From Thermoguttaceae bacterium (GTDB taxonomy: Bacteria; Planctomycetota; Planctomycetia; Pirellulales; Thermoguttaceae), in the NCBI GenBank assembly GCA_029975295.1, contig JARKPK010000148.1, forward strand, positions 1 through 41,175: 41,175 bases of DNA. Reading direction: 5' to 3'. This document shows positions 12,001-19,403 of this stretch, piece by piece. A program made the position numbers and the translations under genes. Every line of letters starts with the position of its first letter. Position 1 is the first letter of the stretch. The notes beneath the pieces are model-generated. The model was not told the DNA's origin. It worked only from the letters and a program-made list of their open reading frames with translations, and ran no database searches.

Positions 12001-12219
12001 AATGCCGGGTATTTCATGTGCTTGCGGCTCAAAGGGATTGGCGCCGAGCAGTTCCGCAAACACTTGCTCAATAAGTACGGCGTTGGTGTGATTGCCGACG
12101 GCGCGCACGACATTCGGGTTGCGTTCTCGGCGGTCGAAATCGATCAGTTGCCCGAGCTCTATCAATTGCTGGCCGCTGCGGCACGCGACATCGTCGAAGG
12201 CGAATCCGTGGCCGGCTAG
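9088..12219 (+). CDS. pckG: Fused PEP carboxykinase (GTP) and class I/II aminotransferase
   Basis: One frame of 1043 residues with two complete enzymes. Residues 1 to about 590 are GTP-type PEP carboxykinase (oxaloacetate + GTP to PEP + CO2 + GDP): RTMYVIPFSMGPVGSP, GYGGNVLLGKKCLALR, the P-loop FPSACGKTN with active-site Cys251, and GDDIAWM. After a linker of about 13 residues (591-603) comes a fold-type-I PLP aminotransferase (about 604-1043): NFPNNPTG (799-806), DDAYFG (Asp836, Tyr839), the PLP lysine in GPTKEQ (Lys874) and Arg1010 in DIRVAF for the substrate carboxylate. I use the GTG at 9088, with GGGAG 11 nt upstream, rather than the TTG at 9070. No stop or frameshift lies at the junction. 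The amino donor is unknown; aspartate would couple the two reactions directly. Confidence 0.93.
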   Translation: MNPQHAELQQWVEQMAAMCQPDQIVWIDGSEEEKNCLLQGAIASGEVSLLDQQKYPGCIYHRTAINDVARTEDLTYICTRLREDAGPTNNWMSPEEGYRRAREIFSGSMRGRTMYVIPFSMGPVGSPFSKIGVELTDSIYVVLNMRIMTKVGAPVLKQLGTAGEFTKCLHSKADLDIKRRLILHFPEDNAIWSVGSGYGGNVLLGKKCLALRLASYLGRREGWLAEHMLIMGVENPKGRIEYIAAAFPSACGKTNLAMLIPPEGLRIKGYRIWTVGDDIAWMRIDTDGRLWAINPETGFFGVAPGTNSKSNPNMLKTISRNTIFTNVVLGKDGTVWWEGADWDPPAEALDWQGRPWTPDTKDSNGKPVVGAHPNSRFTAPLSQCPSASFRIEHHHGVPISAIIFGGRRARLAPLVYEAFDWEHGVFLGATMASERTAAQFGKIGEVRRDPMAMLPFCGYHMGDYFEHWLNIGRRMSQPPRVFHVNWFRQDENGEYLWPGFGENLRVIEWILDRCRGEADAVKTPIGFVPTPESLDLTGLDLPRANLEKLLSVDRDDWYRESESIVGFFQMFGDRFPKALWDQLEGLRLRLRSPISLVQPGSDVRPLAAELNDTIARENPHVYAMLSEFGKRLFFPKGILAQSAEAKDKAKKFDATIGIASEQGKPMYLPAVMKYFNNLSPAEALTYAPATGRPDLRKRWRDDLLVKNPSLQGKAISIPIVTSGVTHALSLVGDLFIDKGDMVLLPDKFWENYELLFGVRYQAQIGLFPFFSASGGFNVDALRQALATRAGSWKTILVLNFPNNPTGYSITANEARELVSVLIEFANEGRNLIVVCDDAYFGLFYDEAVLGESLFAKLAGCHERIVAIKVDGPTKEQFVWGFRTGMLTFGVKAGFSADTLYSALEKKCAGAIRSAISNCSQVAQSVLAKAMAEEECAAQRRQKKEILEARAHKVREVLNNPEYAKFWEPYPFNAGYFMCLRLKGIGAEQFRKHLLNKYGVGVIADGAHDIRVAFSAVEIDQLPELYQLLAAAARDIVEGESVAG

Positions 12220-12343
12220 CGAGCTGTCGAAACACGCCTACCGCGGCGGTTTCACCGGCGTCTTGATTGGTCGGCTTCCGGTTGATCGAGACGCTTTGCG
12301 TTGTCGATGTCGACCTGAGAAGGCTCTGGGAAGGCGATGCCGA

Positions 12344-13147
12344 CTACGCGGGCGGCCCGCGGCGATGCACCTCTTGAGCCAGAGCTTCGTAATCGTCGGC
12401 TCCGTTTGAACCGGGGGCGTATTGAAAGATCGTCTGGCCATGGCTGGGGGCCTCGGCCAAGCGGATATTGCGGCGAATCCGTGTTTCAAACACCGTGGCG
12501 CCCGACCAGCAGGTTGGGCGATCGCCTTGCGCCCGAAAATAGCTTTCCACGTCGGCCCCGACTTCGGCGGCCAGCCGGGTCGTTTGATCGTACATGCAAA
12601 GGACGACGCCGGTCAGACGCAAGCGGTCGTTCAGACGCTCAGCCACCAGTTCGATCGTCTCGAGCAACTTGCTCAGCCCGTGCAACGCCAAGAAATGCGG
12701 TTGCAAGGGAATGATGACCTCCTCGACGGCCGCCAGCGCGTTGATTGTCAACAAGCCCAGCGAGGGCGGGCAGTCGATCAGGGTGTAGTCGAACAGTGGT
12801 TCGTCCTCGCGCAGCCGCTGGCGCAGGATCATCTCGCGGCCCGGTTGGCCGGCCAATTCGAGCTCGGCAGCGGCCAGATCCAAACTCGACGTGACGACCG
12901 AGAAGTTCTCGGTCGCGGCAACTGCTTGTCGCACGTCGGCCAGCTTGCGCTTGTGGCAAAGCACGTCGTAAACGGAAGGCAGATTCGGAAGCGGATCGCA
13001 GCCGACATGCAACGTGGCGTGCGCTTGAGGGTCGAGATCAATCAGGCATGCTTTCAATCCGTTGCGCGCGAGGGCGGCCGCCAAATTGACCGCCGTGGTG
13101 GTCTTTCCCACGCCGCCCTTCTGGTTCATCACTGCAATGGTGCGCAT
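12344..13147 (-). CDS. ParA/Soj-family ATPase, orphan
   Basis: ParA/MinD-type deviant Walker ATPase, 267 residues, of the kind that positions DNA or protein cargo by ATP-dependent nucleoid binding. The deviant Walker A KGGVGKTT is at 10-17, followed by ACLIDLDPQAHAT and the Walker B-like YTLIDCPPSLGLLT. The domain is full-length and lacks an N-terminal helix-turn-helix extension, as in chromosomal Soj. No ParB or parS-like gene is adjacent, so the cargo cannot be named. It starts 119 nt downstream of the radical SAM gene on the same strand and could be co-transcribed. The ATG at 13145-13147 is preceded by a GAAGAAGAG purine run. It faces the fusion gene convergently with a 124-nt gap. Confidence 0.88.
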   Translation of the reverse strand: MRTIAVMNQKGGVGKTTTAVNLAAALARNGLKACLIDLDPQAHATLHVGCDPLPNLPSVYDVLCHKRKLADVRQAVAATENFSVVTSSLDLAAAELELAGQPGREMILRQRLREDEPLFDYTLIDCPPSLGLLTINALAAVEEVIIPLQPHFLALHGLSKLLETIELVAERLNDRLRLTGVVLCMYDQTTRLAAEVGADVESYFRAQGDRPTCWSGATVFETRIRRNIRLAEAPSHGQTIFQYAPGSNGADDYEALAQEVHRRGPPA

Positions 13148-13266
13148 CGTTCTTCTCTTCTTCCGAAGCGGGGAATCATCGAATTCGGGGGAAGCTCGCC
13201 GGCCGATTCAGCGGCCTGCGCCCGCACGGCGCCGACCGCGTTGCTGCTGTGGGCCGAGGCGCGGCT

Positions 13267-14457
13267 TCAGCCGTAACCTCCCATGCCGAAAAACAACTGA
13301 CGTTTGAGAAAACGGTAGATTCGGCTCTCTTCCGGAATCGCCTGTTCGCCAAGATCATGACTTGGTCGGGGCTCCGAGGCGGAAAGCTCGGCAATCACGT
13401 CGCGGCCGCTGAAGTCGCCGGCGCGATGCCGAGCGAAAAACTCAGCCAGCCGGCGCGGTTGCTCCAGGATGACGCAGCCGCGCGTGTGCGATCGACAAAA
13501 CTCTTGAAAGTCGCGGAGCATCGCGCTTTGGTTGATCGCCGCGAATAGGTCTCCTTGCGAGTCTCGCACCGTTTCGCAGGCCAGCGAAAGCGGTGGGCAA
13601 GGCTCGATGCTGCCTTGCGGGCCGATGTGAAACCCCAGGCCGGCGGCCGCGGGGCAAACCGCTTTGCCCTCGGCATCCCAGTAAGTGTCGATCAGGATAA
13701 TCGGGCTTCGTTTTCGCAACGCGATGAGTCGGCGGCGGAACTCCCGCATTCCTTGGGCGTCGAGGGCCAGGTGCGGCGCGGGTTCGGCGCCCACGGGCCG
13801 GTAACCGTAATACCACAGGTAAGCAGCTCCCTGATCGACGAAGAAATCGACATAACGTGCGTCGAGCACTTCGTCGATGTTGCGCGAAGTGACCGTTGTC
13901 GCTGCTCCAAAGAGGAGCCGTCCGCGTTTCAGCTCTTTCAAACCGGCGACGGCCCGGTCGAACACGCCTTCGCCCCGCCGTTGGTCGTTGGCGTCGCGCC
14001 AGCCGTCGATGCTCACCAACGGACTGACGTTGCCGGCCCGCCGCAATCGGCCGACGACCTCCGGCGTGAAGAACAACCCGTTGGTGATGATCTGAAAGTA
14101 GCAGTCGGGATATCCTTCGATCAAACGCCACAGGTTGGGATACAAGAACGGCTCGCCGCCGAGCAACGCGAAGAAGTTGACGGAGTGCTTTCTGCCCGAC
14201 TCGATCACAGTTTGGATTTCTTCCCAACTCAACTGGTTCGGCCGGCCGTGACTCTCGATCCAACAACCGCGGCAGCGCAGGTTGCAGGCGTCCGTCAAAG
14301 CGAGGAACAAAAAGGGGGGAAAGAGTTCGTTGCGGGCCAACCGTTGGCGATACGCTCGCATCGCGCGCAGTCCGCCGCCCACCCACAACCGAGCCGCTTT
14401 GTAGAGCAGCCTGGGCGACACGTGCGTGATCATCCTTGCGATATATCGCAGAAGCAT
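13267..14457 (-). CDS. Radical SAM/SPASM-like enzyme
   Basis: Radical S-adenosylmethionine protein of about 396 residues. The [4Fe-4S] motif is CNLRCRGC (Cys58-x3-Cys62-x2-Cys65), followed by the SAM-binding GGEP (about 100-103) and ITNGLFF. A C-terminal cysteine set (about 267, 286, 293, 320, 327) could hold an auxiliary cluster, as in SPASM or twitch domains. The substrate is unknown. It does not look like HpnH of hopanoid synthesis, whose cluster motif context differs. It is divergent from the terpene cyclase gene, with 236 nt between starts. A strong promoter candidate ends about 9 nt upstream of the first ATG (14457), so the mRNA may be nearly leaderless, or the start may be the second Met at 14433. 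A 14-bp palindrome lies between the two starts. Confidence 0.88.
   Translation of the reverse strand: MLLRYIARMITHVSPRLLYKAARLWVGGGLRAMRAYRQRLARNELFPPFLFLALTDACNLRCRGCWIESHGRPNQLSWEEIQTVIESGRKHSVNFFALLGGEPFLYPNLWRLIEGYPDCYFQIITNGLFFTPEVVGRLRRAGNVSPLVSIDGWRDANDQRRGEGVFDRAVAGLKELKRGRLLFGAATTVTSRNIDEVLDARYVDFFVDQGAAYLWYYGYRPVGAEPAPHLALDAQGMREFRRRLIALRKRSPIILIDTYWDAEGKAVCPAAAGLGFHIGPQGSIEPCPPLSLACETVRDSQGDLFAAINQSAMLRDFQEFCRSHTRGCVILEQPRRLAEFFARHRAGDFSGRDVIAELSASEPRPSHDLGEQAIPEESRIYRFLKRQLFFGMGGYG
14437..14450. promoter_or_regulatory. 14-bp perfect palindrome, possible operator
   Basis: TGCGATATATCGCA is a perfect two-fold palindrome just downstream of the predicted transcription start of the radical SAM gene (centre about +16). 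It falls in codons 3-7 if the first ATG is used, or in the leader if the second is used. The position suits a repressor site; the regulator is unknown. Confidence 0.4.
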
Positions 14458-14465
14458 GGGGGAGC

Positions 14466-14495
14466 ATTATAGCAGCATCGCCGCAAATCTGTTAA
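14466..14495 (-). promoter_or_regulatory. Near-consensus sigma70-type promoter for the radical SAM gene
   Basis: On the minus strand TTAACA (5/6), an 18-bp spacer and a perfect TATAAT. The predicted start is about 14459, two or three bases before the first ATG of the radical SAM gene. It is one of the two best promoter matches in the window. Confidence 0.6.
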
Positions 14496-14693
14496 GCTAT
14501 GCGGCTTACATCTTGGGCCGATCGTCTTCGCCGGTCAGACCCGGCCGGGCGGTGCGCGGACTCAACCTGCACGGGAAACGCGGTTCGGAGGAACGAATCC
14601 GTCCGCCGACCTAATGGCTGCCGCTGTTGGCGATCGTTTGCTCGGCATCTCCAATGGCCGAAACCGCGATGCAGAGGGAACATTCGGCAGATC

Positions 14694-16589
14694 ATGGAAA
14701 TGATCGACTCACAGACACTTCTTCAGTCGCATCAGACGGTTCGCCGCGAGCTGCTGGCGATGCGCGACGCGCACGGCGTGTGGCGCGGTTGGCTTTCCAG
14801 CTCGCCGTTGGCGACCGCCACATCGGTCAGCGCTCTATCGCTGTTTGCCGATCGGTCGCCCGACGACGCGCTTTCTAACGCTTGCCGGCAGCTTTCTCAT
14901 CGCGGAGTCGATTGGCTCTTGGGGCGCCAAAACGCCGATGGAGGGTGGGGCGACACTGACCGGAGCCTGTCGAACATCTCGACGACGCTTTTGGCAATGG
15001 CCGCGCTGCGGCTTGCCGGAGCTAGCGCACGAGCGGGAGATGCCCTGGGACGTGCCGAACAGTATGTGCAGCGGCAGGGCGGAACGGATGCCGTTGTCCG
15101 GCGGTACGGCAACGACCGCACTTTCGCCGTGCCCATTCTGATGAATTGCGCTTTGGCGGGCATGGTCGATTGGTCGTCCGTGGGCAGCCTGCCCTTCGAA
15201 TGGGCTTGTCTTCCGCACCGCTTTTGGCGGTCGATTCGGCTGCCGGTAGTCAGCTATGCGCTGCCCGCGTTGGTAGCTGTCGGGCAAGCGTGCTACCATC
15301 ACCGAAAACCGTGGAATCCGATCACCCGTTTGTTGCGTGGATTGTGCCGTCAAGCCAGTCTGTCGGTCATCGAGCCGATGCAACCGGCCGACGGCGGCTT
15401 TTTGGAAGCGATTCCGTTGACGGCCTTTGTGGCGATGGCGCTGAGCTCGATCGGGCTGGCGGAACATCCCATCGCGCGGCGCGGCGTGAAGTTCTTGCTC
15501 AACGCCTTCCGCGACGACGGCGGGTGCCCGATCGACATTGATTTGGCCGTTTGGAACACAACGCTGGCGGTGGGATCGCTGGCGAAAGCGGCCGGCGATG
15601 TCGGCGCGCTGGGGTGTCTTGATTGGTTGCTCGGTTGCCAGCACACTCGCGAGCATCCGTTCACCCACGCGCCGCCGGGCGGGTGGGCCTGGACCGATCT
15701 TTCGGGCGGAGTGCCCGACGCGGACGACACCTCGGGCGCGCTGCTGGCGCTTCGTTCGTTGAGAGGGTCGGCGGCGCCGTCGCAACACCACCGCATCGAT
15801 TCGGCGGCGGCGGCGGGGATTCGGTGGCTTCTGGATTTGCAGAACCAAGACGGCGGTTGGCCCACGTTTTGCCGGGGATGGGGCAAGCTCCCCTTCGACC
15901 GTAGTTCGCCGGATCTAACGGCACACGCTATTCGAGCCCTTTGGGCTTGGGCTCCTAATGCCAGCGCTGCGGCAAGCGGTCACGATCAACCGCCGTCGTC
16001 CGAAGTGCCGCGCAGCGCGCCAACGGGCGGAAGCAGGCAGGGCTTCCCCGTGGCCGAGATCAGCGCAGCCGTGAGTCGCGGATTCGAATACTTGTCGCGG
16101 ATGCAGCAGCCCGACGGAAGCTGGACTCCGTTGTGGTTCGGCAACCAGTTCGAGCCGAATGAGGAGAACCGGGTTTACGGAACGTCTCGCGTGCTCTTGG
16201 CGTTTGCGGCAGCAGGGCGAACCGCCCGGCCTGAAGCGGTTCGTGGTGTTGATTGGTTGATGTCGCGGCAAAGCGCTGACGGCGGTTGGGGGGGCGACCG
16301 CGAGGCAGCGCCGCGGCCGTCGAGCGTGGAAGAGACGGCCGTAGCCCTCGAATCGCTGCTGGCGACTTGCGCCGACCGAAAGCACCCGCTTCCCATTCAA
16401 GCGGCCTTGCAATGGCTGATCGGCGCTGTTGAGTCGGGCCAGTACCGCGAGGCTTCGCCGATCGGCTTGTATTTCGCCAAACTCTGGTACTACGAAAAAA
16501 CCTATCCCGTTGTCTTCACTTTGGCGGCCCTGGGCGAGGCCATACGGCGCTGGCTGCCGGCGAACGGGCACTCGGAACACCATCAGTGA
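14694..16589 (+). CDS. Squalene-hopene-cyclase-like class II terpene cyclase
   Basis: Protein of 631 residues, the length of classical bacterial squalene-hopene cyclases, with the same repeat architecture. It has QW-type repeats RQNADGGW (about 78-85), LQNQDGGW (382-389), MQQPDGSW (470-477) and SRQSADGGW (524-532). The acid motif DADD (342-345, in GGVPDADDTSG) is the DxDD signature of class II cyclases that protonate a terminal alkene. The C-terminal block IGLYFAKLWYYEKTYP also fits the superfamily. A low-complexity insert lies at about 421-450. The ATG at 14694 has GAGGGAA 13 nt upstream; a longer upstream frame is unconserved in appearance. No squalene synthase genes are present, so squalene is not assured as substrate; a linear polyprenyl chain is possible. 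Confidence 0.85.
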   Translation: MEMIDSQTLLQSHQTVRRELLAMRDAHGVWRGWLSSSPLATATSVSALSLFADRSPDDALSNACRQLSHRGVDWLLGRQNADGGWGDTDRSLSNISTTLLAMAALRLAGASARAGDALGRAEQYVQRQGGTDAVVRRYGNDRTFAVPILMNCALAGMVDWSSVGSLPFEWACLPHRFWRSIRLPVVSYALPALVAVGQACYHHRKPWNPITRLLRGLCRQASLSVIEPMQPADGGFLEAIPLTAFVAMALSSIGLAEHPIARRGVKFLLNAFRDDGGCPIDIDLAVWNTTLAVGSLAKAAGDVGALGCLDWLLGCQHTREHPFTHAPPGGWAWTDLSGGVPDADDTSGALLALRSLRGSAAPSQHHRIDSAAAAGIRWLLDLQNQDGGWPTFCRGWGKLPFDRSSPDLTAHAIRALWAWAPNASAAASGHDQPPSSEVPRSAPTGGSRQGFPVAEISAAVSRGFEYLSRMQQPDGSWTPLWFGNQFEPNEENRVYGTSRVLLAFAAAGRTARPEAVRGVDWLMSRQSADGGWGGDREAAPRPSSVEETAVALESLLATCADRKHPLPIQAALQWLIGAVESGQYREASPIGLYFAKLWYYEKTYPVVFTLAALGEAIRRWLPANGHSEHHQ

Positions 16590-17222
16590 GACGGACCGCG
16601 CCGTTCGATTCCGACGCACGATCTGTTTGCACGGTGGCACGAAGCGATGCGGGTCGGCGCGGCAGCAGACGGAACGCGATCCCGGCCCTGCCGGCCCGGC
16701 CAAAAGCGCACATCGTTCGCTCGAGCCTTGCTCGATTCGCCAGGAGCTCGTGCCGCTTGGGAAAAGGCGTTTTGTGAAACGCCACTTCACTGAGCAATAG
16801 AAGGAACGGAACTCGGCAAGCGGCACGTTCGCCTTGGGTTCCCATCCCATTGAAACGGTGCTGCTGCGGTTGAACTCGTTACGGGACCATGCCAGTTGAT
16901 TCGGAGGGCGACTGGCCCGTCGGCAGTGTTCGACATCGGCCCGGGGGCAATCGCCATCCGCCCGGTGTAAACGCCGGTGGCCCGCAGCAAACCCATGGAA
17001 AATGGCATGTTGCAGGCCGATCGCGGCATGGGGCGCCCCGGCACTCGCACACAGCGTTGTTGGTTGTGTATGATAATGCTTCGATCGCGTTCGAGGACGC
17101 AAGCGTCCAGAACGGCGTCGGCCGCGGGGGGCGCTCAGCTCGGAGGTCGCTTTTTTGGCGGGCAAGTCGCTTGTTTTTCTCCTGATTCCGTGATGGGCCC
17201 CTTGTCGCTCTGCCTGTGAGTA
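16590..17222. other. Spacer between the terpene cyclase and DUF116-prenyl synthase genes
   Basis: 633 bases with no supported gene. A perfect hairpin, GGCGTTT-TGTG-AAACGCC, lies at 16766-16783 (7-bp stem, 4-base loop, no T-run), about 180 nt after the cyclase stop. It could be a weak terminator or processing site. The spacer makes a single cyclase-prenyl synthase transcript uncertain. Confidence 0.5.
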
Positions 17223-19193
17223 TTGCCGGTGGCTGCCAGTTCGTTTCAACTCCGTTCCGATGCAACGGCAGATGCCGGACTGCTGCCCGTCTTGGGTAAT
17301 CGGGGCAAGGGCAATGCCCTTACGCGGGTTCCAGAAACCCGCGACTTGCGCGACCGCATTCGAACGGCGGTGGACGAGTGGATTGCTCGCATTGACCGGG
17401 CCCGTCCGCTAAGCCGATACGAACTGGAGACCGCCGCACGCTCGTTGTTGACGAAGATGGGATTGCCCGGTGAGTTTGCCGGTTGGACGATGGTGGCGAT
17501 CGCGTCGCGCTTCTGGGCGGAACAGGTCGAATCGGTGCCTTTCAGCCGGCGTCTGCTCTTGCTGCCGCACTGTTTGCGCAAAGCCGAGACATGCCCGGCC
17601 GCTTTCGATCACCTGGGCCTGGTGTGCCGGCATTGCGGCGCTTGCGATTTGCACCAGCTTGCCCGGCATGCCGAATCGCTCGGCTACAAGGTGATGATTG
17701 CCGAAGGGTCGCCGGTAGTGCTCAAGACGATCTTGAGCGGGCACGTCGATGCTGTGTTGGGGGTTGCCTGCTTGGAGACCCTCGAGCGCACGTTCGACAA
17801 AATTCTCCTTGCCGGCATTCCTTGCATGGCGGTTCCCTTGGTTGAGGCGGGCTGCCGCAACACTTCGGCCGATGCCGATCAGATCACCGAAATGATCGAT
17901 CGACCCTACCGCCCGCAAGTGCAAACCACACGCACGTACTTGCACCTGATGCGCCTTGCGGCGCGGATGTTCGATTGGGAGCAATTACGCAAGCTTGCCT
18001 CGTCGCAGGTCGAGCCGCTGGGAATGCGAGGCATCGGGCCGGAACCGTCAGCGAGCGATGCGAACGGCGGTTCGTCGCCGTCCATCGCCGGAGGCGAGTT
18101 GCTTGGAGGCGAGATCGACGGCACACCGATCGCCCGTCTGCTCGATGGCACGGAGTCGCTGGCTCTCGACTTCCTTCGCGCCGGCGGAAAGCATTCGCGC
18201 CCCTTCATCACGCTGGCCGTTTACGACGCTATGCTTGGCGGGAGGGCGACTGGGCCCGAGGGTGCAGCGGCGGCCGCGGCCATGCCCGACCATGTGCGGC
18301 GTATTGCGCTGGCAATCGAGGTGTTTCACAAGGCGTCGCTTGTTCATGACGATGTGGAAGACGACGATCGTGTGCGCTACGGGCAACCGACGATCCATCA
18401 CCGCTTCGGGCCGGCGGTGGCGATTAATGTGGGCGATTTTCTGATTGGTTTGGGCTATCGGCTCATCGGACAACCCAGCGACCATGTGCCCGCCGATTCG
18501 GCGGCCGATTTGCTTCGTTTGTTCGCGTCGGCGCACATGCGGTTGGCGCAAGGGCAGGGGGCGGAGCTGATTTGGCGCGACGGGGGCAATAAGCATCTGG
18601 AGCCGCTCGACGCTCTGCGAATCTACGCCCTGAAGACAGCGCCGGCGTTTGAAGCGGCCATCTTGGCCGGAGCGCGTTTGGCCGGTCCGATCAACGCGGG
18701 CCTGAAAGAAGCGGTCGAACGCTACTCGCGGCATCTTGGGGTCGCCTTTCAGATACTCAATGATTTGGACGACTGGTCGGAAGATGCAATCCGACAAGCG
18801 GGTTCGCTCAAAGAAGCGGATTCCGCGACGCCCGCGGGCGGCGGGCCGATCGTTCGAGCAGGTGCGCCCCGATCGAAGCAGGGGTCAGACGTGCTGGCCG
18901 GTCGGCCGACAATCCTTTGGGCCTTGGCATGGCAGCGGCTTTCTCCGGCAGAGCGCCGATGGTTGATCGACCTGCCCACGGCCGGTTGCGCCGGCGAGCG
19001 GCTTAGCCAAGCGGCCGAGTGCTTTTCGCGCACAGGAGCTTTTCAACGGGCGGCCTCATTGGTGGTCAAGCATCATCGACGCGCGATCGAAGCGGCCGAC
19101 GGGATGGAACCGGAGCCGCTGCGTTTCTTCTTGCGGTTTCTGGCCGATGCCATTCTGGATCGGCGCCCTCTCTCGATCAACGACCATGGATGA
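17223..19193 (+). CDS. DUF116 domain fused to polyprenyl diphosphate synthase
   Basis: Protein of about 656 residues. The N-terminal third (about 65-220) is a DUF116 domain with cysteines in PHC, CPA, CRHCGAC, GVAC, GIPC and GC (about 117, 124, 135, 138, 141, 183, 201, 211), suggesting metal or Fe-S binding. Residues about 300-650 are a trans-isoprenyl diphosphate synthase: GGKHSRP (321-327), the first Asp-rich motif DDVED (376-380), and a second motif NDLDD (513-517) with Asn replacing the first Asp. An insert (about 523-550) follows the second motif before GSDVLAGRPT. The chain length made cannot be read from sequence. The start is uncertain: TTG at 17223 or GTG at 17229, both with weak ribosome-binding sites. 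It lies 210 nt upstream of the ABC exporter. Confidence 0.88.
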   Translation: MPVAASSFQLRSDATADAGLLPVLGNRGKGNALTRVPETRDLRDRIRTAVDEWIARIDRARPLSRYELETAARSLLTKMGLPGEFAGWTMVAIASRFWAEQVESVPFSRRLLLLPHCLRKAETCPAAFDHLGLVCRHCGACDLHQLARHAESLGYKVMIAEGSPVVLKTILSGHVDAVLGVACLETLERTFDKILLAGIPCMAVPLVEAGCRNTSADADQITEMIDRPYRPQVQTTRTYLHLMRLAARMFDWEQLRKLASSQVEPLGMRGIGPEPSASDANGGSSPSIAGGELLGGEIDGTPIARLLDGTESLALDFLRAGGKHSRPFITLAVYDAMLGGRATGPEGAAAAAAMPDHVRRIALAIEVFHKASLVHDDVEDDDRVRYGQPTIHHRFGPAVAINVGDFLIGLGYRLIGQPSDHVPADSAADLLRLFASAHMRLAQGQGAELIWRDGGNKHLEPLDALRIYALKTAPAFEAAILAGARLAGPINAGLKEAVERYSRHLGVAFQILNDLDDWSEDAIRQAGSLKEADSATPAGGGPIVRAGAPRSKQGSDVLAGRPTILWALAWQRLSPAERRWLIDLPTAGCAGERLSQAAECFSRTGAFQRAASLVVKHHRRAIEAADGMEPEPLRFFLRFLADAILDRRPLSINDHG

Positions 19194-19403
19194 TCGCCCT
19201 TGCCGTCGCCTTATCGCGCTTCCATCGCCCCGGCTTGCGATTTCGGCTGCTCGATGGACTGTTGGGCAATTTCAAAGCGAACTTGGGCATCTTGATCGTC
19301 GCGATAAGATTGCAGCGGTGGTTTCGTTTTGTTCTCGACCAAGCGGCCTGAAGAAGAATCCGACCGGGGAAACGGAAAGGCGGAATTGAGCAACGGAGCG
19401 GCA

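Noticed and set aside
13267-14457. Radical SAM gene as HpnH (adenosylhopane synthesis)
   Set aside because: The cluster-motif context and the C-terminal cysteine set do not match HpnH as I know it, and no other hopanoid side-chain gene is present.
14499-14693. N-terminal extension of the terpene cyclase from 14499
   Set aside because: The extra 65 residues are Arg/Cys-rich and unlike the family; the ATG at 14694 gives exactly the classical cyclase length.
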